Assembly (NCBI GenBank): GCA_910579745.1
Contig: CAJTVH010000012.1
Span: 6,102 to 70,101 of the forward strand
DNA from: an uncultured Clostridia bacterium
GTDB lineage: Bacteria > Bacillota > Clostridia > Lachnospirales > CAG-274
Reading direction: 5' to 3'
Length of the DNA stretch: 64,000 bases
Shown in pieces: positions 35,477-44,305 of this stretch; positions within the stretch are counted from its first letter, which is position 1; each line of letters starts with the position of its first letter. A program made the translations under genes and the position numbers. The notes beneath the pieces were generated by a model that did not search any database, was not told the DNA's origin, and was given only the letters and a program-made list of their open reading frames with translations.

Positions 35477-36679
35477 ATGGGAGATATGCTTTCTCAAGAA
35501 GAAATTAACGCTCTTTTGGGCGCTTCCGATGATAATGGGGAAGATTCCGCAGCTGCTTCAGCAGAATTAGATATTCTTTCAAGTGAAGAGAAAGATATTT
35601 TGGGGGAGATTGGTAACATAAGTATGGGAACGGCGGCGACAACTTTGTTCGCTTTGCTTAATCAAAAAGTTAACATTACGACTCCTAAAGTTTCCGTTTT
35701 TAGCTGGAAAGAGTTAGCCGACAGATATGACAGACCTTGTGTTGGAATTAAAGTCGGTTATAAAGAAGGTCTTGTAGGAGCGAATGTTCTTGTTCTTAAA
35801 CAAGTTGACGTTAAAATTATCGCCGACCTTATGATGGGCGGTTCGGGAGATGTTGACGCGGACAGCGAACTTTCCGAGCTTGATTTGAGCGCTATCGCGG
35901 AGGCTATGAATCAAATGGTTGGTTCTTCAGCCACATCTTTATCAGCTATGCTTAATATGAAAATTGATATAGATACGCCACGCGCTTTTATTCTTGACTT
36001 TAATGATGACTCGTTTTTCGAGCAATTAGGTTTTGAGCAAGACCCTATTGTCGCTACTTGTTTTAGAATGGAAGTCGGGACATTAATCGATAGTGAAATA
36101 ATGCAGATTCTTCCTATTAGTTTCGCTTTGGATATGGTTAACACATTACGAAACGGAACAAGTACCGATTCTACACCTGAAACACCTAAAGAACCCGAAC
36201 CTGTGGAGGCTCCACAGCCAATTCCACAGCAAGCGGCGCCTCAGCCAATGCAGCAGCCTGTATATGAACAGCCAATGCAGCAGCCGATGTATCAGCAGCC
36301 AATGTATCAACAGCCGATGCCTCAACAGATGTATCAGCAGCCAATGCAGCAGCCGATGTATCAGCAGCCTAATGTTAATGTTCAGCCGGCTCAGTTCCAG
36401 AATTTTGATATGTCCGCTGTTATGCAACAAAAAGAAAATATTGGCATAATTATGGATGTTCCTCTCGAAATTACAGTGGAACTCGGAAGAACCCATAAAC
36501 TGATTAAAGAAATTCTTGAGTTTTCACCGGGTACAGTTGTTGAACTTGACAAACTAGCCGGTGAACCTATAGATATATTAGTAAACGGCAAACATATAGC
36601 TAAAGGCGAAGTAGTTGTTATTGATGAGAATTTTGGCGTACGTTTGACAGATATTGTAAGTGTTGAAGAAAGAATCTAA
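35477..36679 (+). CDS. fliY: Flagellar motor switch phosphatase FliY/FliN
   Basis: FliY combines a CheC-type phosphatase domain with a FliN-type switch domain. The 400-residue protein starts 'MGDMLSQEEINALLGAS', the same peptide as FliM, then has CheC motifs ('DILGEIGNISMGTAATTLFALL' in parts, and 'SAIAEAMNQMVGSSATSLSAML'), a glutamine/proline/methionine repeat linker at about residues 254-298, and a C-terminal SpoA domain ('PLEITVELGRTHKLIKEILE', 'GEPIDILVNGKHIAKGEVV'). It starts 4 bases after fliM, behind AAAGGAGGAG. Confidence 0.96.
   Translation: MGDMLSQEEINALLGASDDNGEDSAAASAELDILSSEEKDILGEIGNISMGTAATTLFALLNQKVNITTPKVSVFSWKELADRYDRPCVGIKVGYKEGLVGANVLVLKQVDVKIIADLMMGGSGDVDADSELSELDLSAIAEAMNQMVGSSATSLSAMLNMKIDIDTPRAFILDFNDDSFFEQLGFEQDPIVATCFRMEVGTLIDSEIMQILPISFALDMVNTLRNGTSTDSTPETPKEPEPVEAPQPIPQQAAPQPMQQPVYEQPMQQPMYQQPMYQQPMPQQMYQQPMQQPMYQQPNVNVQPAQFQNFDMSAVMQQKENIGIIMDVPLEITVELGRTHKLIKEILEFSPGTVVELDKLAGEPIDILVNGKHIAKGEVVVIDENFGVRLTDIVSVEERI
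36240..36370 (+). repeat. Tandem coding repeat in fliY (MQQPMYQQP units)
   Basis: Units of 12-24 bases coding for variations of PMQQ, PMYQQ and PMPQQ are repeated about ten times, with small base differences between units. This forms the flexible linker between the CheC-like and SpoA domains. It is a place where length can change by slippage without breaking frame. Confidence 0.85.
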
Positions 36680-36707
36680 GATATAAAAAACAAGGAGTGA
36701 ATAAAAA

Positions 36708-37073
36708 ATGGCAGACAAAAATATTTTATTGGTTGATGACGCTGCGTTTATGAGAATGATGCTTAAGGACATACTTGTTAAGAACGGGTATAATGTGGTG
36801 GGAGAAGCCGAAAACGGCGCAAAAGCGCTTGAGAAGTATAAAGAACTTAAACCAACTCTTGTTATTATGGATATAACAATGCCGGAAATGGATGGTATTC
36901 AGGCTGCCAAAGCTATTAAGTCCGAGGATGGAAACGCGCTTATTATCATGTGTTCAGCTATGGGACAGCAAGCCATGGTTATTGAGTCAATTCAAGCCGG
37001 CGCGAGAGACTTTATTGTAAAACCTTTTCAGCCTGACAGAGTTTTAGAGGCTGTCAAAAAAGTTATAGGATAA
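36708..37073 (+). CDS. cheY: Chemotaxis response regulator CheY
   Basis: CheY carries the chemotaxis signal to the motor switch. The 121-residue single receiver domain has the acidic pair D10-D11, phosphoacceptor D55 in 'VIMDITMPEMDG', S83 in 'MCSAMGQ' and K105 in 'DFIVKPFQPDRV'. The ribosome binding site is AAGGAGTG. CheA, its kinase, is not encoded in the window. Confidence 0.96.
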   Translation: MADKNILLVDDAAFMRMMLKDILVKNGYNVVGEAENGAKALEKYKELKPTLVIMDITMPEMDGIQAAKAIKSEDGNALIIMCSAMGQQAMVIESIQAGARDFIVKPFQPDRVLEAVKKVIG

Positions 37074-37078
37074 TTGTT

Positions 37079-37510
37079 ATGTCTTTGGATTACATAATTT
37101 GCTTACAATCTCAAAGCGGTGAAAGAGACTGGTCTTCAACACTTGGGATGATAGGCCAGTTTTTTCTTCTAATTATTGTTTTTGGCGTAATATTATTTCT
37201 CGCCTATTTTTCAACTAAGTGGATTGCATCAGCAAGAATGGGAGCGAGAAATAACAGCGTATTGAAGTTGATTTCAAGTATGCCTGTCGGAAGCGGGAAT
37301 TCTATTCAGCTTATTAAGGTTGGTGAGAAATATTTTTTAATAGGTGTTTCTAAAGAAAATGTTACTTATATCACAGAAGTTGACAATGATGATATTCCGA
37401 GTGACAATATTGAAAAGCCTAAATTTTCTTTTGAAAAATATTTTCGGGAATGCTATAATAAATTCAAGACAAATGATGAAAAAGAAAGCGGCAAAAAAGA
37501 TAAAAAGTAA
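37079..37510 (+). CDS. fliO: Flagellar biosynthesis protein FliO/FliZ
   Basis: This 143-residue protein fits FliO (called FliZ in Bacillus): one membrane helix at about 24-46 ('IGQFFLLIIVFGVILFLAYF') followed by 'RNNSVLKLISSMPVGSGNSI' and 'QLIKVGEKYFLIGVSKENVT', then a lysine-rich tail. It assists assembly of the FliP pore. The start codon has only a weak AGGA before it. It lies 5 bases after cheY and before fliP. Confidence 0.9.
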   Translation: MSLDYIICLQSQSGERDWSSTLGMIGQFFLLIIVFGVILFLAYFSTKWIASARMGARNNSVLKLISSMPVGSGNSIQLIKVGEKYFLIGVSKENVTYITEVDNDDIPSDNIEKPKFSFEKYFRECYNKFKTNDEKESGKKDKK

Positions 37511-37551
37511 TTTTTTGCGGTAAAAAAAAGTAAATTGGAGCGAGAAATTTT

Positions 37552-38331
37552 ATGCACAAAAAAAGTTTATTAAAATTTATTATTAGCAGTATTATTATTT
37601 TTAGTGTTGTTTTAGCCGTTACATCAGTGGTTTTCGCAAGCGATGAGATATTGGGCACTCTTCCTAACATTGATATTAATATAGGCGGGGAAAGCGGTAC
37701 GCAGGCGACTTCCTCAACTTTACAGGTTCTTTTGTTAATCGCGGTTATAACTTTAGCTCCTACACTTATTATTTTACTTACCTCTTTTACAAGAATTATT
37801 ATTACTCTTCATTTTTTACGAGCCGCTTTAGGTACGCAGCAAATGCCTCCCAATCAAGTGTTGGTTGGATTGGCTTTGTTTTTGACAATTTTTATTATGA
37901 GTCCGGCTATTTCAAGGATAAGCGAAGAGGCTTTTGTACCTTATTCTCAAGACCAAATAAGCCAGGAGGAGTTTGTCGATAAATCAATGGAGCCTATAAG
38001 GGATTTTATGTTTAGGCAGGTTGAGAATAAAGACCTTAAACTTTTTGCCGATATTTCAGGGGACGCGTCTTATGAGAATAAAGACGAGATTCCTAATTCG
38101 GTTCTTATTCCAGCTTTTATACTTGGAGAGATAACTAAGGGATTTAAAATAGGATTTGTACTGTATATACCATTTATCGCTATTGATATGGTCGTTGCGT
38201 CTACCCTTATGGCAATGGGTATGATGATGCTTCCGCCCGCGCTTATATCCGCGCCGTTTAAGATACTTTTATTTATTTTAGTTGACGGCTGGAATTTAGT
38301 TATTGGAAACCTTATGAAAACGTTTAGGTAA
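37552..38331 (+). CDS. fliP: Flagellar export gate protein FliP
   Basis: FliP forms the central export pore with FliQ and FliR. The 259-residue protein has a cleavable-looking signal sequence (about residues 1-31, ending 'SVVFA'), then 'TLAPTLIILLTSFTRIIITL', 'HFLRAALGTQQMPPNQVLVG', 'ALFLTIFIMSP' and the C-terminal 'MGMMMLPPALISAPFKILLF', all typical of the family. The ATG follows GGAGCGAG. Confidence 0.97.
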   Translation: MHKKSLLKFIISSIIIFSVVLAVTSVVFASDEILGTLPNIDINIGGESGTQATSSTLQVLLLIAVITLAPTLIILLTSFTRIIITLHFLRAALGTQQMPPNQVLVGLALFLTIFIMSPAISRISEEAFVPYSQDQISQEEFVDKSMEPIRDFMFRQVENKDLKLFADISGDASYENKDEIPNSVLIPAFILGEITKGFKIGFVLYIPFIAIDMVVASTLMAMGMMMLPPALISAPFKILLFILVDGWNLVIGNLMKTFR

Positions 38332-38345
38332 AGGGGTGAGCGTAA

Positions 38346-38615
38346 ATGTCACAAGATATGGTTCTTACCGTTGTGCAGGAAACATTGAAAGCTATTATTT
38401 ATGCTTCGGCACCGCCTTTGCTTATTGGTCTTATTATTGGTCTTATTGTAAGTATATTCCAGACAGTTACATCAATTAATGAACAGACGCTTGCTTTTAT
38501 CGCTAAAATTTTGGCTATTTTTATTTCGCTTATTATTTTTGGGGCATTTATGCTTACTACTCTTCAAGATTTGTTTTTAAATTTGTATTCGGATTTCTCA
38601 AAATTTATACAGTAA
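38346..38615 (+). CDS. fliQ: Flagellar export gate protein FliQ
   Basis: FliQ is an 89-residue subunit of the export gate. It has two membrane helices and the family words 'QETLKAIIYASAPPLLIGLI' and 'QTVTSINEQTLAFIAKILAI'. It starts after AAAGGGGTGAG and is followed by fliR after 15 bases. Confidence 0.97.
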   Translation: MSQDMVLTVVQETLKAIIYASAPPLLIGLIIGLIVSIFQTVTSINEQTLAFIAKILAIFISLIIFGAFMLTTLQDLFLNLYSDFSKFIQ

Positions 38616-38630
38616 GAAAAGAGGCGGAAT

Positions 38631-39434
38631 ATGGATTCTTTAAATGCTGTTGCTTTAGCCGAAATTTTTTCGAACGCCGATGTTTTTATTCTTATTTTTG
38701 TTAGGATTTTAGGTACTATTGTTATAACTCCGATTATTGGAGGCTCAAATATTCCCGCTATGGTAAGAATTGGATTTTCTTTAGCTTTAGCGAGCATAGT
38801 TTTTTATTCAGGAAATGTGACTTTTACAGAATATACAGACAATGTTTATGGATATGGAGTTTTAATATTTAAAGAGTTTGTAGTGGGAATTACTATTGGA
38901 TTTGTAGTTTATCTTGTTCTTAATATTTCTTATTTCGCGGGACATTTTACAGACCAGCAAATAGGATTTTCAATGGTTAGCGTATATGACCCGATTACAC
39001 AGGAACAAGTTCCTATTTCGGGTAATTTATATTATTTTCTTTTATGTGTTTTATTAATCGTTACTAACGGACATCATTTTATTATAAAATCACTATTTTA
39101 CAGCTATAAAGCTATTCCAATAGGGTCGGCTCAAATATTTTTAAATGGTAAGCTGGTTTCTGTTTTTTTTGGTTTGGCTATTGATTTTTTCGCCATAGGG
39201 TTTTCTATAGCTTTACCTGTTATAGCTATTATTTTAATTATAGATCTGGTATTAGGCATACTTATAAAAACAGTTCCTCAAATAAATGTTTTTGTGGTTG
39301 GTATGCCAGCGAAAGTTTTTGTCGGTTTAATGGCCGTTATGCTTATTGTACCCATGTTTTCGGGTATTACTAATATTTTTTATCAGGAAATATCGGATGC
39401 TGTACTTAATGTTATAAAGGTTATGATGTCATGA
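38631..39434 (+). CDS. fliR: Flagellar export gate protein FliR
   Basis: FliR completes the FliP-FliQ-FliR pore. The 267-residue polytopic protein has about six hydrophobic helices and family words such as 'FVRILGTIVITPIIGGSNIP', 'KEFVVGITIGFVVYLVLN', 'GQQIGFSM' in the variant form 'DQQIGFSMVSVYDPITQEQV', and 'GILIKTVPQINVFVVGMPAK'. Its end overlaps flhB by 4 bases. Confidence 0.97.
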   Translation: MDSLNAVALAEIFSNADVFILIFVRILGTIVITPIIGGSNIPAMVRIGFSLALASIVFYSGNVTFTEYTDNVYGYGVLIFKEFVVGITIGFVVYLVLNISYFAGHFTDQQIGFSMVSVYDPITQEQVPISGNLYYFLLCVLLIVTNGHHFIIKSLFYSYKAIPIGSAQIFLNGKLVSVFFGLAIDFFAIGFSIALPVIAIILIIDLVLGILIKTVPQINVFVVGMPAKVFVGLMAVMLIVPMFSGITNIFYQEISDAVLNVIKVMMS

Positions 39435-40546
39435 GTATTGATAACAAAAAAAAGTTTTACATTGATATAAATCTTCATTTTTTTGAGGGGGAAAAAACAG
39501 AGAAACCTACTCCCAAAAAGCTTGAGAAGGCAAGGGACAGTGGTCAGGTGGCGATGAGTAAGGAAATCGCCACGGCTATTTTATTTATTTTTGGATTTCT
39601 TTCTCTTAAAATTTTTGCCGGATATATGTATGACGGTTCGGCGGAGGTAGTTGTTCATAATTTTTCGCTTGTGGAAGATATTGACAAAATTTTTGAGAAA
39701 CAATATGTTGTTGAGCTTATATTATTTATACTATTAAAAATTTTTATGATTTGTATGCCTGTATTTTTTGTGTTATTTGTGTTAGGTATTATTACAAATG
39801 TTATACAGGTTGGATGGCATCCTACACTGGAGCCTTTAAAACCAAGTTTTGGGAAATTAAGTCCTATAAAGGGGTTTAAAAGATTATTTTCGGTAAAGTC
39901 TCTTGTTGAGCTTATAAAATCACTCGCTAAAATCGCTTTTGTGTGTTATATTATTTATAATGGGATTATAGATGAGTTGCCTACTATTAAAACTCTTATG
40001 TTTATGAATGTTTCGAAAGGATATATGTATATAGGTGAGTTATGCGTAGATTTAGGCATAAAAGTCGGCTGTTATTTTATTATAATAGCTATAGCCGATT
40101 TTATTTATCAAAAGAGGTCGCATATACGAAAACTTAAAATGAGCAAACAGGAAATTAAAGACGAATATAAAAATATGGAGGGAGACCCTCAAGTTAAGGG
40201 GCAGATTAAACAAAGAATGCGGCAAGCGTCAATGCGCCGTATGATGCAGCAAGTTCCGGACGCTGATGTTATTATCACGAATCCCACGCATTACGCTGTT
40301 GCCCTTAAATATGATAAAGAGAAAGCGGACGCGCCTCTTGTTTTGGCGAAAGGCGTTGACCATTTGGCGAGACGTATTAAGGAAATCGCGAAAGATAACA
40401 AAGTTGAGATTGTTGAGAATAAACCTTTGGCGAGAGCTTTATACAATACGGTTGAGGTTGGAAACCAAATTCCACCGGAGTTATATCAGGCTGTTGCTGA
40501 CGTTCTCGCGTTTGTTTATAATTTGAAAAATAAGAAAATAAATTAA
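39431..40546 (+). CDS. flhB: Flagellar export switch protein FlhB
   Basis: FlhB controls the change from hook to filament export. The 371-residue protein has the N-terminal 'EKTEKPTPKKLEKARDSGQV', four membrane helices, and the self-cleaving NPTH site at residues 284-287 ('IITNPTHYAVAL'). The ATG overlaps the end of fliR. After it, a 500-base gap with inverted-repeat elements separates it from flhA, where other species have a short spacer. Confidence 0.97.
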   Translation: MSIDNKKKFYIDINLHFFEGEKTEKPTPKKLEKARDSGQVAMSKEIATAILFIFGFLSLKIFAGYMYDGSAEVVVHNFSLVEDIDKIFEKQYVVELILFILLKIFMICMPVFFVLFVLGIITNVIQVGWHPTLEPLKPSFGKLSPIKGFKRLFSVKSLVELIKSLAKIAFVCYIIYNGIIDELPTIKTLMFMNVSKGYMYIGELCVDLGIKVGCYFIIIAIADFIYQKRSHIRKLKMSKQEIKDEYKNMEGDPQVKGQIKQRMRQASMRRMMQQVPDADVIITNPTHYAVALKYDKEKADAPLVLAKGVDHLARRIKEIAKDNKVEIVENKPLARALYNTVEVGNQIPPELYQAVADVLAFVYNLKNKKIN

Positions 40547-40777
40547 ATTTATTATAGATTATAATTTCATGGTGATCAGTGAAATTATTTGTGGTGTTAT
40601 ATAAGCAAAAAAATTATAAAAATAAAAGAAGACAATAAAATGGGTAGTTTGCCTGTGATGTATTTATTTTTAATAATTTTTTTGATATTTTTTAAGATAG
40701 AAAAATTATTTATAATTTTGATAGAATATATTATTTATTATGTTTTAACAACTGATGTGTAATTTTCTCACGCACTC
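40547..40777. other. Spacer after flhB with hairpin and a possible decayed repeat
   Basis: Arms ATAATTTCA and TGAAATTAT (40561-40569, 40580-40588) form a hairpin just after flhB without a T-run. From about 40605 to 40690 an AT-rich imperfect palindrome (AAAAATTATAAAAATAAA and its complement) resembles the interior of the miniature element that follows, so this may be an older, decayed copy. No gene is supported. Confidence 0.45.
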
Positions 40778-40931
40778 TAGAGCATATCTGAAAACTAAAA
40801 TACGCGCGAAAAATTATAAAAAATAAAATTAAACAGAAAGGCTTTTTTGTTTAATTGAACCGTTTTCGTTTATTTTTTAATAATTTTTTGGATATTTGGC
40901 GTATATAACTGATAGCTTTTCAGATACGCCG
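40778..40931. repeat. Miniature inverted-repeat element in the flhB-flhA gap
   Basis: This copy is about 154 bases long and nearly identical over most of its length to the one at 10917-11084. The left end is TAGAGCATATCTGAAAACT, the right end AGATACGCC followed by GTA, so TA flanks both ends. Relative to the other copy it lacks about 8 bases near the right end. It has no open frame. Confidence 0.8.
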
Positions 40932-41046
40932 TAAGTAAAACAAAAAATAATTTATAAACAAAAATTCAGTTGTTTTTAACATTGACAGGTCTTTGACAAA
41001 TTATCAAAAAACCTGAATTATTTTAACAAAGAAAAGGAGTTTTAAT

Positions 41047-43083
41047 ATGAAAATTCGCGAAATGCTTCTTGGAGTATTTATTGTTGCAATTATTCTTATT
41101 ATTGTTGTTCCGCCTCCGGCAGGTTTTTTGGACTTTTTATTTATGATAAACATTTTTTTATCATTACTAATTTTGATGAACGCTATTTACTCTAAAAAGT
41201 CACTCGAAATGTCAATGTTTCCTACTTTGCTTTTGATGACTACATTATTCAGAATTGCGCTTAATTTATGTTCTACCCGTCTTATTCTCGGAGATGGATA
41301 CGCGGGTGAGGTTGTAGCTACTTTCGGCAACTTTGTCGCGGGCGGTAACATGACTGTTGGTATTATTATGTTCGCTATTATTGTTATTGTTAATTTTATG
41401 GTTATTACCAAAGGTTCTGACAGAGTGGCGGAGGTAACGGCGCGTTTTACCCTTGACGCTATGCCTGGTAAACAGATGGCCATTGACGCCGACCTTAACA
41501 CCGGTCTTATTAATGAGGAAGAAGCTAAGGCGAGAAGAAAAGAAATTCAAGATGAGGCGAGTTTTTTCGGTTCTATGGATGGTGCGACTAAATTTGTTAA
41601 GGGAGACGCTATAGCGGGTATTCTTATTACTTTTGTTAACTTAATAGGCGGTATCGCTATTGGTATGCTTGGCATGGGTTTAGCCTTTGGCGAGGCGGCG
41701 GAAAAGTTTACTCTTATGACTATAGGAGACGGTTTGGTTGGTCAAATTCCCGCTCTTATGATTTCAACAGCCACGGGTGTTCTTGTCACAAAGGCCACTG
41801 ATGATACTAATATAAGCAGTCAGCTTACAGGACAGCTTTTCTCTAAGCCCATCACTTTATATATAGCGGGGGCTGTTATGATATTTTTAGGTGTTTTCAC
41901 GCCATTACCTATATACTTTTTCGTTCCTTTTGGACTTTTGCTTCTTTATTGTGGTTACGCTTTGGACAGAGCGCAGAAAGTTGCCGCTATTCAGACGGAA
42001 ATTACTACTGATGACTCGGAGGTGGAGGAAATCAGAAAGCCGGAGAATGTTATTTCTCTTTTAAATGTAGATCCTATTTTACTTATATTTGGGTATGGTC
42101 TTATTCCTCTTGTAGATAATAATCAGGGAGGCGACCTTTTAGATCGTGTTGTTATGATAAGACGGCAGATTGCCCTTGAGCTTGGAGCGGTTGTTCCGGT
42201 TATTCGTCTTAGGGACGATATTAAACTAAGTCCAAATCAGTATAGAATTTTGATTAAGGGTGTTGACGTAGCCGGCGGCGAGATAATGTTTGACCATTAT
42301 ATGGCGATGAATCCTGGTTATGTTGAGGAAGAAATTGATGGTATTGAGACAGTAGAGCCTTATTTGGGGCTTCCAGCTTTATGGATTTCAGAATCTCAAA
42401 GAGAAAGAGCCGAGGCTTTCGGCTATACTGTTGTTGACCCTCCAGCGATTATAGCCACGCATTTGACAGAAATTATAAGGAATAATCTCCATGAGCTTTT
42501 AAGCAGGCAGGATGTTCAAAATTTGGTTGACAATATCAAAGAAAATCATCCTGTGCTTGTTGAGGAACTTATTCCGAAGCAAATGTCTATAGGCGATGTG
42601 CAGAAAGTTCTCGCTAATCTTTTAAATGAGGGCGTTTCCATAAGGGATTTAGTTACAATTCTTGAAACTTTGGCTGATTATTCTCAACTTACGAGAGATA
42701 CAGATATGCTTACCGAATATGTAAGGCAGTCTTTAAGAAGATCTATTTCTCAAAAATATTTTGGTGAAGATGTAAATAACAAAGTTATTACTCTTGACCC
42801 TCAAATTGAGCAGGAAATCAGAGACAGTGTTCAGCAGACGGAACATGGTTCGTATATTTCTATGGATCCTGACAGAACGCAACAGATTTTCGCGAGTCTA
42901 AATAAGGAGATTTCTAAGCTGACTTCTTTAGGCTTACAGCCGATTATACTTACTTCTCCTATTGTCAGGATCTATTTTAAAAGGCTTGTCGAGCAGGTTG
43001 CTCCGGATTTAATTGTTTTATCTTTCAATGAAATTGAACCTAATGCTGAAATTCAGTCTATTGGAATGGTGGGTATAGCATGA
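41047..43083 (+). CDS. flhA: Flagellar export gate protein FlhA
   Basis: FlhA forms the nonameric cytoplasmic export ring. The 678-residue protein has about eight N-terminal membrane helices with 'RIALNLCSTRLIL', 'VVITKGSDRVAEVTARFTLD' in the variant 'VITKGSDRVAEVTARFTLDA', 'MPGKQMAIDADLNTGLINEE', and a large cytoplasmic domain with 'EDGVSIRDL' in the form 'NEGVSIRDLVTILETLADYS'. The ribosome binding site is AAAGGAG. Its end overlaps flhF by 4 bases. Confidence 0.97.
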   Translation: MKIREMLLGVFIVAIILIIVVPPPAGFLDFLFMINIFLSLLILMNAIYSKKSLEMSMFPTLLLMTTLFRIALNLCSTRLILGDGYAGEVVATFGNFVAGGNMTVGIIMFAIIVIVNFMVITKGSDRVAEVTARFTLDAMPGKQMAIDADLNTGLINEEEAKARRKEIQDEASFFGSMDGATKFVKGDAIAGILITFVNLIGGIAIGMLGMGLAFGEAAEKFTLMTIGDGLVGQIPALMISTATGVLVTKATDDTNISSQLTGQLFSKPITLYIAGAVMIFLGVFTPLPIYFFVPFGLLLLYCGYALDRAQKVAAIQTEITTDDSEVEEIRKPENVISLLNVDPILLIFGYGLIPLVDNNQGGDLLDRVVMIRRQIALELGAVVPVIRLRDDIKLSPNQYRILIKGVDVAGGEIMFDHYMAMNPGYVEEEIDGIETVEPYLGLPALWISESQRERAEAFGYTVVDPPAIIATHLTEIIRNNLHELLSRQDVQNLVDNIKENHPVLVEELIPKQMSIGDVQKVLANLLNEGVSIRDLVTILETLADYSQLTRDTDMLTEYVRQSLRRSISQKYFGEDVNNKVITLDPQIEQEIRDSVQQTEHGSYISMDPDRTQQIFASLNKEISKLTSLGLQPIILTSPIVRIYFKRLVEQVAPDLIVLSFNEIEPNAEIQSIGMVGIA

Positions 43084-44300
43084 AGATGAAAAAATATGAG
43101 GCTACTACCGAGCAGCAGGCTATTGAGATGGTTAAAAACGAGCTTGGAATGGATGCCATAATTTTAAATATAAAAAAAATTCAGCCAAGAGGGTTATTTT
43201 CTTTTTTCAGAAAAACTAAAGTTGAGGTTACCGCGGCTTATGAGGATAAACCTCCGATTAAGGTTTCTAAAGAGGACGTTAATAAAAATAACGCTTTATC
43301 TGATAAGGCGGAAGCTTCGGACGATGAAAAAAGAAAAGCTATCCTTCAAAACGTTGAAAACGAAAAATCAAATACTATCGAGAAACAACGAAAAACTATT
43401 AATGAGCTTGAGAGAAAGCTTTATGACGCGGAGGGACTTCTTGAGCAGGTGATGAAAAAGCTTGCTGTATCTTCCCGTAGTTTTGAGGGTTCGAGGCAAT
43501 ATGATAACACTATGCTTCAATTTTTTTATGAAAGGCTTGTTTCTCAGGGGGTTTTGCCGGAAATCGCTGATATTTTGCTTCAGGATATTGAAAATATTGA
43601 GGATTTGGATAATTTGGATATTAACTTAATTGTAAAAGTGGTGTATAATAGAATAATAAAGATACTCGGCGAGCCTCAAATTTTAAAAGTTCACAAGACG
43701 GAGAGAAATTATGCAAAGAATGTTGTTTTTATCGGCCCTACGGGAGTCGGTAAAACTACTACGATAGCTAAGTTGTCGTCTCAGTTTATTTTTAAGGATA
43801 AACTGAATGTTGGTTTTATTACCGCCGATACTTATAGAATCGCCGCGGTTGAGCAACTTAAAACTTACGCGGACATTCTTAATTCGGAGGTTGGCGTTGT
43901 TTACAGCAATGAGGATGTTGTTGAAAAAATAAATGAGTTTAAGGTTGTCAATGATGTGATTTTTATTGACACGGCGGGAAGGTCGCATAAAAATTCCGAT
44001 AATCTCACTGAGCTTAAATCATTTTTGGAAGCTATTCCCGGCGCGGAGATTTATCTTGTTCTCAGCATTACGACCAAATATGAGGATTTATTGAGTGTTA
44101 TTGAATCTTATTCCAAAATAACCCATTTTAAAATTATATTTACTAAGCTTGATGAAACCTCAGCTCTTGGTTCTGTTTTAAATATTTGTTATGAAACGGG
44201 AAAAGAAATTTCTTATGCTACGGACGGACAGAATGTTCCGGATGACATAGATATTATTAAACCTGAAAGAATCGCGAGAGAGTTATTGGGAAGTGGGTAA
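43080..44300 (+). CDS. flhF: Flagellar SRP-like GTPase FlhF
   Basis: FlhF is an SRP-family GTPase that helps place flagella. The 406 residues have an N-terminal 'KKYEATTEQQAIEMVKNELG' region, a basic linker, and the GTPase with 'GPTGVGKTTTIAKLS' starting at G219, 'DTYRIAAVEQLKTYADIL', 'FIDTAGRS' and 'TKLDETSALGS'. It overlaps flhA by 4 bases and is followed by flhG after 5 bases, the usual pair. Confidence 0.96.
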   Translation: MKMKKYEATTEQQAIEMVKNELGMDAIILNIKKIQPRGLFSFFRKTKVEVTAAYEDKPPIKVSKEDVNKNNALSDKAEASDDEKRKAILQNVENEKSNTIEKQRKTINELERKLYDAEGLLEQVMKKLAVSSRSFEGSRQYDNTMLQFFYERLVSQGVLPEIADILLQDIENIEDLDNLDINLIVKVVYNRIIKILGEPQILKVHKTERNYAKNVVFIGPTGVGKTTTIAKLSSQFIFKDKLNVGFITADTYRIAAVEQLKTYADILNSEVGVVYSNEDVVEKINEFKVVNDVIFIDTAGRSHKNSDNLTELKSFLEAIPGAEIYLVLSITTKYEDLLSVIESYSKITHFKIIFTKLDETSALGSVLNICYETGKEISYATDGQNVPDDIDIIKPERIARELLGSG

Positions 44301-44305
44301 ATGTT

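Noticed and set aside
36146..36496. 116-codon minus-strand frame opposite fliY
   Set aside because: It is the reverse reading of the fliY repeat region, leucine/histidine/arginine-rich only because of the repeats, with no ribosome binding site.
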